From: PZPK01 sp041590075
GTDB lineage: Bacteria > Pseudomonadota > Gammaproteobacteria > Pseudomonadales > Oleiphilaceae
DNA length: 64,000 nucleotides
Assembly: GCA_041590075.1 (NCBI GenBank)
Contig: JBFHUL010000002.1
Location: forward strand, 16,648 to 80,647
Direction: 5' to 3'
This document shows, piece by piece, positions 45,503 to 56,552 of the stretch. The stretch's first letter is position 1; each line of letters begins with the position of its first letter. The notes beneath the pieces were generated by a model. The model was given only the letters and a program-made list of their open reading frames with translations. It was not told the origin of the DNA and did no database searches. The translations under genes and the position numbers were made by a program.

Positions 45503-46761
45503 CAGGCGACCTCCGCCATATTCAGTTGCGCAGTGGCGCTTTCAGGCGGCAAGGCCTGCTGGCCAAACACCAGAGCCTGACGAACGCTCGATATGTCGGC
45601 GCGGGTTTCGAGCAGCTCCTGATACCAGGCGCTGTCTCGCGTGTCGCCATAGAGTACGATGCCCACCAGCCTGTTATTCTCGACCAATAGTTTTTTGTAC
45701 ACACCTGCATGGGCATCTTCGAACAGCAGTGGTTCTGATTGCGCGTCTTCGTTGATTTTGCCCATGGAGAACAAATCGATACCACTCACCTTCAAGCGCA
45801 CACCAGAGGGGGTATAACTGTATTGCGCGTGCCCCAGGCGGGCCAGATGATTGGCGCACACACGCGCCTGTTCATAGAGAGGAGCAACGAGGCCAAAGGT
45901 GAGATTTCGATGTTGCACACATTCCCCCACCGCATATATGCGCGGATCGAAGGTTTGCATGGTATCGTTGACCAACACCCCCTGTTCGCATTGCAAACCA
46001 GCGTGCTTGGCCAGTCCAATATTCGGTTGCACGCCGATTGCCATCACGAATAACCCACAGGTCAAGGTCTCGCCGTCGTCAAACTGCACCGCTGTGACTG
46101 AGTCATTTCCATCGCCGATAATGCGTTCAACCTGCGTGGAGAGTCGAAACTTGACCCCCCTGCTAACCAAAGCCTGCTGTAACAAACAGGAAGCCTGCGC
46201 ATCCAGCTGACGATTAAGAATGTGAGCACGATGGTGAACGACCGTAACCTCCATCCCGCGCGCCCTGAGCCCACTGGCGGCCTCGAGTCCCAGTAGCCCT
46301 CCGCCGAGCACCACCGCCGGCATATCACCTTGGGCTTTGCTCAGCATGGCCTCGACATCCGCAATATTGCGAAACGCCATCACGCCTGCGAGGGTATCGC
46401 CAGGCACATTGAGCGTTGCGGGATTTGAACCTGTCGCCAGTAAAAGCCGATCGTAATATTCGGTGGTACCATCTGCGGCGATCACCAGGCGCTTATGCCG
46501 ATCAATTTCGATCACTTGTTTTTCCGTGCCGGCGTGCAGCTGAATATGGTTCCGTGCGTACCAGTCACGCGGCTGAATAAGAATGTCTTCGAAACTTTTC
46601 TCGCCACCTAGCACTGGCGACAGCATGATTCGGTTGTAATTGCCGTGCGGCTCTGCACCGAATACGACGATGTCGAAGTGATCGGGATAACGTTCGACCA
46701 ACTCCTCGACCACTTTCATGCCGGCCATGCCATTGCCTACAACCACCAGTCGTTCTTTCAT
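45502..46761 (-). CDS. nasB: NAD(P)H-dependent FAD oxidoreductase subunit of the assimilatory nitrate reductase
   Basis: A 419-residue FAD/NAD(P) oxidoreductase with GNGMAGMKVVEELVERYP (first dinucleotide fold), VVLGGGLLGLEAASGLRARG (second) and YAVGECVQHRNLTFGLVAPL. It corresponds to the N-terminal flavin part of NirB but lacks its siroheme half, so it is the separate electron-donor subunit, as NasC of Klebsiella or NasB of Bacillus; names vary between organisms. It is the upstream gene of a two-gene unit with nasA. The promoter is in the 204-bp gap beyond 46761; no clear sigma-54 site was found. No nitrite reductase or nitrate transporter is in the window. Confidence 0.88.
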   Translation of the reverse strand: MKERLVVVGNGMAGMKVVEELVERYPDHFDIVVFGAEPHGNYNRIMLSPVLGGEKSFEDILIQPRDWYARNHIQLHAGTEKQVIEIDRHKRLVIAADGTTEYYDRLLLATGSNPATLNVPGDTLAGVMAFRNIADVEAMLSKAQGDMPAVVLGGGLLGLEAASGLRARGMEVTVVHHRAHILNRQLDAQASCLLQQALVSRGVKFRLSTQVERIIGDGNDSVTAVQFDDGETLTCGLFVMAIGVQPNIGLAKHAGLQCEQGVLVNDTMQTFDPRIYAVGECVQHRNLTFGLVAPLYEQARVCANHLARLGHAQYSYTPSGVRLKVSGIDLFSMGKINEDAQSEPLLFEDAHAGVYKKLLVENNRLVGIVLYGDTRDSAWYQELLETRADISSVRQALVFGQQALPPESATAQLNMAEVA

Positions 46762-46965
46762 ACTGCTCTTCCTGTCATTCGCTACAGGAGATTGAAAGCA
46801 ATTAGTCGGCCAACAACTTAGATCCCGTTATCCCTATGTTTTAATTGGCAATTACTATTCCTCCTCACCATATTAGTGCATCGTATCGGCACACCCACCA
46901 GCGTCGCGCCCCAATATTGCGCACAGACAGGTTCAGCGCTCCCGCCGCCATACCGACGCTGTGAC

Positions 46966-47619
46966 TCAGGTTGTCAGGCGCAACACCTCGGCGACCAGCT
47001 TTTTAATACCGGCTTCTGCTTCGAGAGGATTACCCGCCAGCATATAGGCCGGAGTACTGACGATCTTATGTTGTTCATCAACCACAAAGTCATCGACCGG
47101 GCAGTCCACGTGTTCTCCCCCCATCGCCGTAATGGCTGCCGCCGTCGCATCGTCGGAGCCAATGGTGAGTTGCACCCCTGCGCCGAATATTTTTGGAATC
47201 ATCACCGGCGCAATGCACACAAAGCCCAGCGGCTTAGCTGCGTCGGCCATGGCAGAGGCCAAGCCCACCAGATCACGATCCACCTGACAGTCTGCCCCAG
47301 CAAACGCAAAGTCACTCAGGGTTTTCGCGGCCCCAAAACCGCCAGGCAAAATGAGGGCGTCGTAGTCTTCGGCGCTGGCTTCGGCAAGGTCTTTAATGTC
47401 GCCGCGAGCAATGCGCGCAGCCTCTATCATGGCGTTGCGATTTTCGGGCATTTCTTCGCCGGTAAGATGATTGATTACATGGTGCTGGGGACGGTTCGGC
47501 GCCAAACATTCGTAAGTCGCACCCTGGCGTAATATCTCCAGCATGGTCAACACGCTTTCATGGATTTCAGCGCCGTCGAATACACCACAGCCGGATAAAA
47601 CCACTCCTATTTTTTTCAT
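46966..47619 (-). CDS. elbB: ElbB-type glyoxalase (isoprenoid biosynthesis-associated)
   Basis: A 217-residue DJ-1/PfpI-superfamily protein of the ElbB group. N-terminus KKIGVVLSGCGVFDGAEIHE is diagnostic, and GFVCIAPVMIPKIFG holds the nucleophile cysteine. ElbB has glyoxalase activity and was linked to isoprenoid synthesis in E. coli; the physiological role is uncertain. It stands alone on the minus strand. Confidence 0.9.
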   Translation of the reverse strand: MKKIGVVLSGCGVFDGAEIHESVLTMLEILRQGATYECLAPNRPQHHVINHLTGEEMPENRNAMIEAARIARGDIKDLAEASAEDYDALILPGGFGAAKTLSDFAFAGADCQVDRDLVGLASAMADAAKPLGFVCIAPVMIPKIFGAGVQLTIGSDDATAAAITAMGGEHVDCPVDDFVVDEQHKIVSTPAYMLAGNPLEAEAGIKKLVAEVLRLTT

Positions 47620-47796
47620 CTTTGTGCTCTCCTCTTTGCGATGACATAACCAGAATCAACCGGAATTTGCGGCCAACCCTCTCCAGAAAATAAAATTTGT
47701 AGCGCGGCGTGATAGCCAGGTCGCAACCTTTAGTTGAAAAGCACGCTAAAATACCGTTTTTTAACAGGAATCAATCCTTCTTTTACTCGCTTGGAT

Positions 47797-48630
47797 ATGG
47801 ATACCGGTATGCGTGCTGCCTGCACTCGAAAACCCTTATTAGCTTTACTCTTCGCCCCGATTGGCCTGATGCTGCTTGCCAGCAGCGTGTTTGCAGATGA
47901 ACAGGATGATGCCGTGGGCGTCGGTTACCGTTTTAACTCCGCAGTGTACTCCGGTCTCGATGCCTATGGCGAGATTGTTCCTGCACTGAGTTTTGAAATG
48001 GGTAATTTCTACGGTAAAGGCAGTACGCTGGGCTTTTATTTTTCACGCTTTGGCAGAGTGGGCTTCGCACTTGAAGCCACCATGGGCAGCACTCAACTCG
48101 AAATATCAGAGATCAATAACAATCAGCGAGATCTCTATCTGGGCATGGAAGATCGAGAAGCCGCCATCGAAGCAGGCCTCGCGTTTCACTTCTGGTCGCA
48201 GGTGGGGCTGGTGGAATTTTCCTGGTGGCGCGATGTGAGTGATACCCATGATGCGCATCGCTCGCGCACCAAGATATCACGCAATATTGCAGAAACGGGC
48301 GACATGAAGATCGTGCCGGGCCTGTTTGTGAATTACTACAGCCGCAAATACAACCGCTACTATTTTGAAGTGACCGATGAACAAAACCAGCGGGCTGCGA
48401 CAGAGAGCGGTAACACACTCGAAAACTTTACCGCATTCCGGCCCACCTACGACCCCGGAAACAGTGGCCATGTAGGCATCGATCTGCTCATTGAGTATCA
48501 AATGTCACCACACACCATGGCGACCATCTACTATGCCTACGAAGACCTGACCGGCCCTTGGGAAACCAGCCCGCTGGTGGAAGATGCCACCATGTCGCAC
48601 CTGATGCTGGGTATTTCAACGCGCTTTTAA
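47797..48630 (+). CDS. MipA/OmpV-family outer membrane protein
   Basis: A beta-barrel outer membrane protein of about 277 residues with a signal peptide (LLALLFAPIGLMLLASSVFA). The barrel begins VGVGYRFNSAVYSGLDAYGE and ends with an aromatic C-terminal residue (LMLGISTRF), as required for assembly by Bam. MipA/OmpV motifs include GNFYGKGSTLGFYFSRFGRV. The start is uncertain (ATGs at 47797 and 47809). It converges with a LysR gene. Confidence 0.82.
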   Translation: MDTGMRAACTRKPLLALLFAPIGLMLLASSVFADEQDDAVGVGYRFNSAVYSGLDAYGEIVPALSFEMGNFYGKGSTLGFYFSRFGRVGFALEATMGSTQLEISEINNNQRDLYLGMEDREAAIEAGLAFHFWSQVGLVEFSWWRDVSDTHDAHRSRTKISRNIAETGDMKIVPGLFVNYYSRKYNRYYFEVTDEQNQRAATESGNTLENFTAFRPTYDPGNSGHVGIDLLIEYQMSPHTMATIYYAYEDLTGPWETSPLVEDATMSHLMLGISTRF

Positions 48631-48639
48631 GCGCTCTCG

Positions 48640-49578
48640 CTAGGCCAAATCGTTCTCGGCAACCTGCATAATCAGGTGCCGCAACCATTGGTGGCCAGCG
48701 TTGTGATGCAACAACGGGCTCCAGGCCATCTTGAGTTCAAAAGCCGGTATGTCGAAGGGTGGTTCACGCATGACCAACTTGGCACTTTCGCTTTTGAGAC
48801 GCGCTGCCCGGCTGGGTAATGTGGCCACCAAATCGTGCTGCTGAGCGAGTAACATGGCCACCTGATAGTGACGCGTAAACACACTGATCTTGCGTTTCCC
48901 TCCAATTTTCGCCAGGGCTTCATCCACCCAACCCAAGCGTTGCACATCCTGCGGATTTACCCCCACCCCCACACCAAAACCGGTTTTACTTACCCAGATG
49001 TGGCTGGCTTCGAGATAGTGCTCCAGATCACAGCCCCGCACCAAGGGATTCTCCGGGCTCATAAGACAGGAAAACGTATCGGTCCAGATGGTCTTTTGGT
49101 GAAAGGATTGCGGCAAGGTATCAAAACGATTGATCGCCATGTCCACACGCCCCTGCTCGACATCTTCAAACGAGACATCACTGGGCGTCAGCACATCGAG
49201 GGTGATATTGGGTGCCGCTTTGCGCACGGCACTCAATACGGCAGGAATCAGCGTCGACTCTGCATAGTCGCTGGCCATGATGCGAAACACCCGACTGCTG
49301 TTCAGGTCGAAATCCCGTTCAGGCTGCACAACTTTCTCAACCTTGAACAGAATTTCCCGCACCAGCGGCTTCAACTTAATCGCGAGTTCGGTGGGCGCCA
49401 TGCCATCGCTGGTGCGCACCAGCAAAGGGTCTTCAAACAGCGCCCTCAGGCGCTTCAGCCCGTTACTCATCGCCGGTTGCGTGATGCCAAGATGACTGGC
49501 CGCCTTGGTGACATTCTGCTCGCGCAACAGCACATCCAGATGCACCAGCAAATTCAGGTCAATACGCCCCAGATCCAT
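48640..49578 (-). CDS. LysR-family transcriptional regulator
   Basis: A 312-residue LysR-type regulator. The N-terminal winged helix is LNLLVHLDVLLREQNVTKAA then HLGITQPAMSNGLKRLRALF; the effector domain spans about 95-305. It starts 35 bp downstream of the thiC stop on the same strand, so may be transcribed with thiC, but its ATG lacks a good ribosome site. Target genes are unknown; the convergent porin is a neighbour, not a proven target. Confidence 0.9.
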   Translation of the reverse strand: MDLGRIDLNLLVHLDVLLREQNVTKAASHLGITQPAMSNGLKRLRALFEDPLLVRTSDGMAPTELAIKLKPLVREILFKVEKVVQPERDFDLNSSRVFRIMASDYAESTLIPAVLSAVRKAAPNITLDVLTPSDVSFEDVEQGRVDMAINRFDTLPQSFHQKTIWTDTFSCLMSPENPLVRGCDLEHYLEASHIWVSKTGFGVGVGVNPQDVQRLGWVDEALAKIGGKRKISVFTRHYQVAMLLAQQHDLVATLPSRAARLKSESAKLVMREPPFDIPAFELKMAWSPLLHHNAGHQWLRHLIMQVAENDLA

Positions 49579-49613
49579 TCAAATTACTCGCGACAAAGGT
49601 AACAATAACCGCC

Positions 49614-51500
<1,887 letters not shown>

Positions 51501-51560
51501 GATGTGCTCCGCATGGGTGAAAAGGGCCGGTAAGACCGGGAACGGAGCCCTGAAAAGCGA

Positions 51561-51673
51561 CTGCCTGTTCCCTGCGCTGGTACTAACCATATCAGGTTCA
51601 ACGGGTTCCGCTGGAGCGTGTGTAATGCTCGCTTCGCGGTCTCAGCTGGTTATACAGCGCCCCGACAAGACAG
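51561..51673 (-). promoter_or_regulatory. TPP riboswitch (THI element) upstream of thiC
   Basis: The minus strand contains GCTGAGA, then ACCCGTTGAACCTGATATGG and TTAGTACCAGCGCAGGGAAC, the conserved TPP aptamer core. P1 can form between CTGTCTTGT (51673-51665) and ACAGGCAG (51568-51561). Downstream, GCTCCG is complementary to CGGAGC over the thiC ribosome site (51507-51512), and GTTCCC to GGGAAC inside the aptamer. That gives mutually exclusive folds for translational control; a CCGG-loop-CCGG stem with a short U-run lies between. Confidence 0.95.
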
Positions 51674-51729
51674 ATGGATTGTAGGCAGCCATCGCAGCAC
51701 GATCAACCGATATTCGTGACGGATGCCGT

Positions 51730-54084
51730 TTATTCTTTGTTTATCCCCAACATATCGCGCGCTGTACGCGGCGCGGAGTAATAATAGCCCTGCCCCTTGT
51801 CGCAGCCCATGTTGAGCAATGCGCGCGCATGCCCTTCAGTTTCCACGCCTTCAGCAATGACCGAACGATCAAAAGACTTTGCAATACCAATAATACTGGT
51901 CACCAATTTGGCGTCTTCGTCATTATCGAGCATGCCCAGCACAAAACTCTTATCGATTTTGATTTCATCAATGGGCAGCGTGCGAAAGTAGGTGAGCGAT
52001 GAAAACGACGTGCCGAAATCGTCCAACGAGATACTGACACCCAATTCCTTGCAGTGCTGTAAGCGCTGCGTGGCCAATTCCATGTCCGACAACAACGTGG
52101 ACTCTACGATCTCGAAAGTCAGCGCATGTCGCACCGACTCCTCGGTTGCCTCGAGTAGCCGCAGCGCCTTCACAAAGCCATCACTCATCAGAAAACCGGG
52201 GGTAATATTAACAGCCAAACCTATGTGACGAGAGACTAAGCCGTGCTCCTTGATCAGGGCAATCGCATGATCCAGCACATAACGATCAAGTGCCACCATC
52301 AGCTCCGTATCGGCCAGATATGGCAGAAACTGATCGGGGAAAATCAGGCCGTTTTCTTGATGCTGCCAACGAATCAACACCTCGTAAGCAAATACCTGAC
52401 CACTGCGCAGCATCACCTTGGGTTGCAGATAGAGTTTGATTTGCTCGAGCCTTAATGCCTGCTGAAAGGCCTCCAGCATCGCAAACCGCTCCTGCTTGCT
52501 TCTTTCGAGCTCAGGAATAAAGCGGGAGAACTGGTTTTTTCCGTTCTCCTTGGCTCTGTACATGGCCTGATCGGCATGCCGCAGCAGACCGTCAGCCGAC
52601 TCAATATCACCCGGGTAAGCAGTGATCCCCATGCTGCCTGAAACCCGTAGAGTGCGCCCCTGCCAAATGATCGGCTGGCGCACTGCATCCAGCACGCGCT
52701 TGAAAGAATAGTCAGATTGTTCGCCTTTGAGGATCAGAACGAATTCATCCCCACCTATTCGGGCCAGAAAGTCTTCACCGCGAATTGCGGCGTTCAAATT
52801 GGCCGATAAGGCTTTGAGCACCTGATCGCCCGCCTCGTGACCCAGTTTACTATTAATCGAGGCAAAGCCATCCAGGTCGATAAAGCAGACCGAAAACGTG
52901 CATGGTGCCTCATGACTGCCATTCATGAGTTCTTCAAGGTGTTGCAGAAGCCGCCGGCGATTAGGCAACTGTGTCAGCATATCAAAGTGGGCGGCATGAT
53001 AGAGTTCATCACGGTGACGGCGCTTTTCCTTCAGCAAGCGTTTCCGTTCAATCAAGGTCCCCACGGTATTGCTGAGCGGCTGAAAAAACTGCTCCATCGC
53101 TTCCGAATAACCGTCGGGACGATTGGCGAGCCCGATAATACCGACCAACTGATCACCCGAAAACAAAGGCATACCCATGAAGGAACGGATTTCAGGATGC
53201 CCGGCTGGGGTTCCCCTGCTACGCGCATCGGTCGCCACATCATTGGCAATCGTTGCTTTGCCGGTTTGCATGGCATGCCCCAGCAAATTATCCAGATTAT
53301 CAAAAATCAGACCTTCCCTCGCAGTGCGCTCGTAGAGCGCATTGGTCTGTTTATCCCAGGCGATATTGCTGATGGCATGCATCTGCAAATAAGGCTTACC
53401 TCCGGGATACCGCTTTAGCTCGCCAATCAGTCCAAACTCACTCCTGGTGATGAGCAGAAGATCACTCAACAATCCGTCAAAGGTTTGTTTATCCCCATCG
53501 GTACGCAGAAAACGGTTCTGTGCCTTGGCAATCGCATCATTCAGAATTCGCGAACTCAAGTCTTCTTCAAGCAGTGAAATCTGATGGAAGTCGATCATGG
53601 TTTCCAGGACTTTTCCAAGCTGCGCCAGACGTTGATGCGACCTTGAACCCAGTCGATGCGTAGCTTGATCCATCAATACCAGCGTCGCATGGAGGGTTTC
53701 ATTACTGGTAAAGAGCGGTTGTACCGCAAAGAACCTGAAATACGGAGCACCTTCGGCCCAGGGCAAACGGTGAAAGTCGTTTTCGCAATGCATATCTTCA
53801 ATTGCGAACTGCTCATGCGTGGAGAGAATATTACGACATAAAGGGTGCGCCAGCAGCGCCTCCGGGTACCATCCCTGCCATGAAATGCAACGAATCCCCT
53901 GGGGGCTTTCAAGCAGCACGAGCGCGCAATTAACGTGAAATAGCTGTCGAACGTGCTCGGTAATGGCATCAAACGCGCTGTGGGTCGATGCCACGGCAGA
54001 GATGCCGGTGTTAGAAGAACTATATTGTGAAAATGCGTGGGTCATGGTCGCGTGCTCCTGCATAGCGTGAGACCCCGGTATCAC
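51730..54084 (-). CDS. GAF-GAF-GGDEF-EAL cyclic-di-GMP protein
   Basis: A 784-residue cytosolic signalling protein. Two GAF-like domains (about 35-165 and 195-345; the second has GLIGELKRYPGGKPYLQMHA and FMGMPLFSGDQLVGIIGLAN). GGDEF domain near 375-520 with an intact RIGGDEF at about 440; EAL domain from about 535 with EVL in place of EAL (YEVLIRWQH) and the later DDFGTSFSSLTYF and VIAEGVETE intact, so phosphodiesterase activity is possible. Net activity cannot be read from sequence. No membrane segment. Confidence 0.95.
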   Translation of the reverse strand: MIPGSHAMQEHATMTHAFSQYSSSNTGISAVASTHSAFDAITEHVRQLFHVNCALVLLESPQGIRCISWQGWYPEALLAHPLCRNILSTHEQFAIEDMHCENDFHRLPWAEGAPYFRFFAVQPLFTSNETLHATLVLMDQATHRLGSRSHQRLAQLGKVLETMIDFHQISLLEEDLSSRILNDAIAKAQNRFLRTDGDKQTFDGLLSDLLLITRSEFGLIGELKRYPGGKPYLQMHAISNIAWDKQTNALYERTAREGLIFDNLDNLLGHAMQTGKATIANDVATDARSRGTPAGHPEIRSFMGMPLFSGDQLVGIIGLANRPDGYSEAMEQFFQPLSNTVGTLIERKRLLKEKRRHRDELYHAAHFDMLTQLPNRRRLLQHLEELMNGSHEAPCTFSVCFIDLDGFASINSKLGHEAGDQVLKALSANLNAAIRGEDFLARIGGDEFVLILKGEQSDYSFKRVLDAVRQPIIWQGRTLRVSGSMGITAYPGDIESADGLLRHADQAMYRAKENGKNQFSRFIPELERSKQERFAMLEAFQQALRLEQIKLYLQPKVMLRSGQVFAYEVLIRWQHQENGLIFPDQFLPYLADTELMVALDRYVLDHAIALIKEHGLVSRHIGLAVNITPGFLMSDGFVKALRLLEATEESVRHALTFEIVESTLLSDMELATQRLQHCKELGVSISLDDFGTSFSSLTYFRTLPIDEIKIDKSFVLGMLDNDEDAKLVTSIIGIAKSFDRSVIAEGVETEGHARALLNMGCDKGQGYYYSAPRTARDMLGINKE

Positions 54085-54201
54085 TCGCCGTCCAACTTTA
54101 TCCTAAGTGTTGCTTCCCGCAGACGAGTGAAGGGGCTGAACCCGATGGTTTGCACTTAAAAAATAGTGCAGCTCCGGCCAACCCGCAAATTGAATATTCA
54201 C

Positions 54202-54759
54202 TTAAAGCACGACAAGGCTCTCAGGGCTTATGTCCTGATCGATATACGCCAAGCCCAGTACCTTCAAATAATCCTCCCGATTCACAGTGGAGAGATCAAA
54301 TTCCGGAAAAGCAACGCCGGCCTCGGCATAACACGCCTTCAGAAACTCGATATAACCATCGCCCCCCTGAACGATCAGCATACCGGCCGCCCCGACATCG
54401 GGCCTCACCTTGGTATTCAGCGCATCGTTCAGTTGCACTTTGAGTACCGCTGGTTGCTCAGTTCCTTCAAAACGCACACGGCGACGCTGCACGGCTTTTT
54501 CTGCCCAGTAGTATGCGAGCGCTTTGCTCGGTGTGAGATACACCGGCTCGCGACTCTCGGTGTAACTGTTACCAATCGTCGCCATGGTTTTTTTGGCCGC
54601 CTGATTCATCGCCTGATCACCGGAACGGTTAAGACCATGCTCCACAATGGCATCGATCAAGGCCGAAGTCGTGCCGTGATACCAGACATTGCCCGACGTA
54701 AAACCAGACTCACCCAGTGCGTCTTTAATATCCTGAAATTGTGCTGGAATATCAGTCAT
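54202..54759 (-). CDS. Small protein with ADP-ribosyltransferase / RNA 2'-phosphotransferase-like features
   Basis: A 185-residue protein from ATG 54759 (MTDIPAQFQD). I do not recognise a named family. His28 is in VWYHGTTSALIDAIVEHGL, the opening of ART and KptA-like folds ('HGT..ai..Gl'). Tyr74 is in EPVYLTPSKALAYYWAEKA, matching the second ART motif (tyrosine before a short strand and helix). A third acidic residue could be among later glutamates (IEFLKA or REDYLK). No signal peptide. It is downstream of aceA on the same strand, across a terminator and repeat elements. The enzymatic role is inference only. Confidence 0.6.
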   Translation of the reverse strand: MTDIPAQFQDIKDALGESGFTSGNVWYHGTTSALIDAIVEHGLNRSGDQAMNQAAKKTMATIGNSYTESREPVYLTPSKALAYYWAEKAVQRRRVRFEGTEQPAVLKVQLNDALNTKVRPDVGAAGMLIVQGGDGYIEFLKACYAEAGVAFPEFDLSTVNREDYLKVLGLAYIDQDISPESLVVL

Positions 54760-54780
54760 GTTAAACCCGTCTTTTGCGTT

Positions 54781-54843
54781 GCTTGATGCTGGACGGGAGA
54801 CGGGAAACGCCACTGCAGTAGCTTCTCCCGTCTCCCATCAAGC
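54781..54843. repeat. Inverted pair of GGGAGACGG-core repeats
   Basis: One copy (54790-54810, TGGACGGGAGACGGGAAACGC) and an inverted copy (54821-54840, read on the minus strand TGATGGGAGACGGGAGAAGC), both within outer arms GCTTGATG/CATCAAGC. The unit can fold as a long hairpin. Related copies occur at 54911-54931 and 61082-61102. Confidence 0.7.
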
Positions 54844-54861
54844 GTCTTACGTTTAACCATC

Positions 54862-54890
54862 AAAAAAGGCGACCCGAGAGCCGCCTTTTT
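54862..54890 (-). terminator. Rho-independent terminator downstream of aceA
   Basis: A-rich AAAAAAGGCG and CGCCTTTTT arms with a short GC loop; read on the minus strand it ends the aceA transcript about 60 bp past the stop. Read on that strand, the flank just before the stem is CGACCAGAAAAAG, as at the fba terminator. Confidence 0.85.
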
Positions 54891-54899
54891 CTGGTCGAC

Positions 54900-54931
54900 T
54901 GACGGGAGCGGCATCTACCGTCTCCCGTCAA
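54900..54931. repeat. GGGAGACGG-core repeat with inverted arms
   Basis: TGACGGGAG (54900-54908) and CTCCCGTCA (54922-54930) are inverted. On the minus strand, TGACGGGAGACGGTAGATGC is a third copy of the repeat at 54781. It lies between the aceA stop and its terminator. Confidence 0.65.
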
Positions 54932-54950
54932 TCGTCTCCCGATCAACCAC

Positions 54951-56552
54951 TTAGATGTCGTTGAACTGGTTAGAGGTGTTTTTCGCACCACCAGCTTTCA
55001 ATGCCAGCTCACCAGCGTAGTACTCTTTGTGGTCGTCGCCCAGGTCAGAACCAGCCATGTTCTGGTGCTTCACGCAAGCGATGCCTTGACGGATCTCTTT
55101 ACGCTGTACGCCAGCAACATAACCCAGCATGCCCTGCTCACCGAAGTACTCTTGCGCCAGGTTATCAACAGACAGTGCAGTCGTGTGATAAGTAGGCAGA
55201 GTGATCAGGTGGTGGAATACGTTCGCTTCGCGAGAAGTATCCGCCTGGAAGGTACGAATGCGAGCGTCTGCAGCGGCAGCCAGCTCGGAATCGTCGTACT
55301 CAGCGCTCATCAGACGATCACGATCGTAAGCAGAAACGTCTTTACCTTCTGCTTTCCATGCATCGTAAGTCTGCTGACGGAAGCTCAGCGTCCAGTTGAA
55401 CGAAGGTGAGTTGTTGTAAACCAGTTTCGCGTCAGGGTGTACCTTGCGAACGTCGTCCATCATACCTTTGATTTCGTGAACGGTCGGGATGGCCGTCTCG
55501 ATCCACAACAGGTCTGCGCCAGCATTCAGTGCTTCGATACAATCGAATACGCAACGCTCGTGACCCGTGCCCTGACGGAACTGATACAAACCGGAAGGCA
55601 GACGCTTAGGACGAACCAGTTTGCCGCCACGGCTGATCAGCACATCACCTTCAGCAGTATCTTCTGGCGCAACTTCTTCGCAATCCAGGTAAGAGTTGTA
55701 AACGTCGCCCTGATCGCCGGGCTCACGAACAACAGCAATTTCTTTAGTCAGGCCAGCACCTTCAGAGTCGGTACGTGCAACGATGATACCGTCGTCCACA
55801 CCCAGCTCCAGGAAGGCATAACGCAGTGCGCGGATCTTGGCGTGGAAGTCGCTGTGAGGAACAGTTACTTTACCGTCCTGGTGACCACATTGCTTCTCGT
55901 CAGCAACCTGGTTTTCGATCTGCAGTGCACACGCACCCGCTTCGATCATTTTCTTGGCCAGCAGGTAAGTCGCTTCAGCGTTACCGAAACCGGCATCGAT
56001 GTCAGCGATGATTGGCACAACGTGCGTTTCGTGGTTGTCGATCTGGTTTTGGATCTCGGCGGCTTTCGCTTCATCACCGGCTTCACGTGCTTTGTCCAGC
56101 TCACGGAACAGACCACCCAGCTCACGTGCATCAGCTTGACGCAGGAAGGTGTACAGCTCTTCTACCAGGTTAGCAACGGCAGTTTTCTCGTGCATGGACT
56201 GGTCAGGCAGAGGACCGAAGTCAGAACGCAGAGCAGCAACCATCCAACCAGACAGGTACAAGTAACGACGCTCGGTGCTACCAAAGTGCTTCTTAATAGA
56301 GATCAGCTTTTGCTGACCCACAAAACCGTGCCAGCAACCCAGAGACTGGGTGTACTTGGTTTTATCTTTGTCGAACTCAGCCATGTCGCGACGCATGATG
56401 CCGGCAGTGTATTTGGCGATGTCCAGACCCGTTTTGAATTTGTTCTGAGCACGCATACGCGCAGCAGATTCTGGGTTGATTGCGTCCCATGGAGCGCCGG
56501 CAGCTTCTTTAACCGCTGCAACTGCTTTGATGTCGTCTTGGTATTGTGACAT
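54951..56552 (-). CDS. aceA: Isocitrate lyase (long, ~530-residue type)
   Basis: First enzyme of the glyoxylate shunt: isocitrate to succinate and glyoxylate. The 533 residues match the long Pseudomonas-type enzyme rather than the 434-residue E. coli AceA. The catalytic KQCGH (in ADEKQCGHQDGKV) is near residue 222, and metal site segments such as VPIIADIDAGFGNAEATYLL are present. I chose ATG 56552 with AAGGGA upstream; an in-frame upstream start is less likely. The promoter region includes a strong palindrome at 56711. Expected when cells live on acetyl-CoA, as from alkanes or fatty acids. Confidence 0.96.
   Translation of the reverse strand: MSQYQDDIKAVAAVKEAAGAPWDAINPESAARMRAQNKFKTGLDIAKYTAGIMRRDMAEFDKDKTKYTQSLGCWHGFVGQQKLISIKKHFGSTERRYLYLSGWMVAALRSDFGPLPDQSMHEKTAVANLVEELYTFLRQADARELGGLFRELDKAREAGDEAKAAEIQNQIDNHETHVVPIIADIDAGFGNAEATYLLAKKMIEAGACALQIENQVADEKQCGHQDGKVTVPHSDFHAKIRALRYAFLELGVDDGIIVARTDSEGAGLTKEIAVVREPGDQGDVYNSYLDCEEVAPEDTAEGDVLISRGGKLVRPKRLPSGLYQFRQGTGHERCVFDCIEALNAGADLLWIETAIPTVHEIKGMMDDVRKVHPDAKLVYNNSPSFNWTLSFRQQTYDAWKAEGKDVSAYDRDRLMSAEYDDSELAAAADARIRTFQADTSREANVFHHLITLPTYHTTALSVDNLAQEYFGEQGMLGYVAGVQRKEIRQGIACVKHQNMAGSDLGDDHKEYYAGELALKAGGAKNTSNQFNDI

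Noticed and set aside
46762..46965. Possible sigma-54 promoter for the nitrate reductase genes
   Set aside because: No GG-N10-GC match on the minus strand that fits the consensus; TGCATCGTATCGGCAC at about 46876 was examined and does not align.
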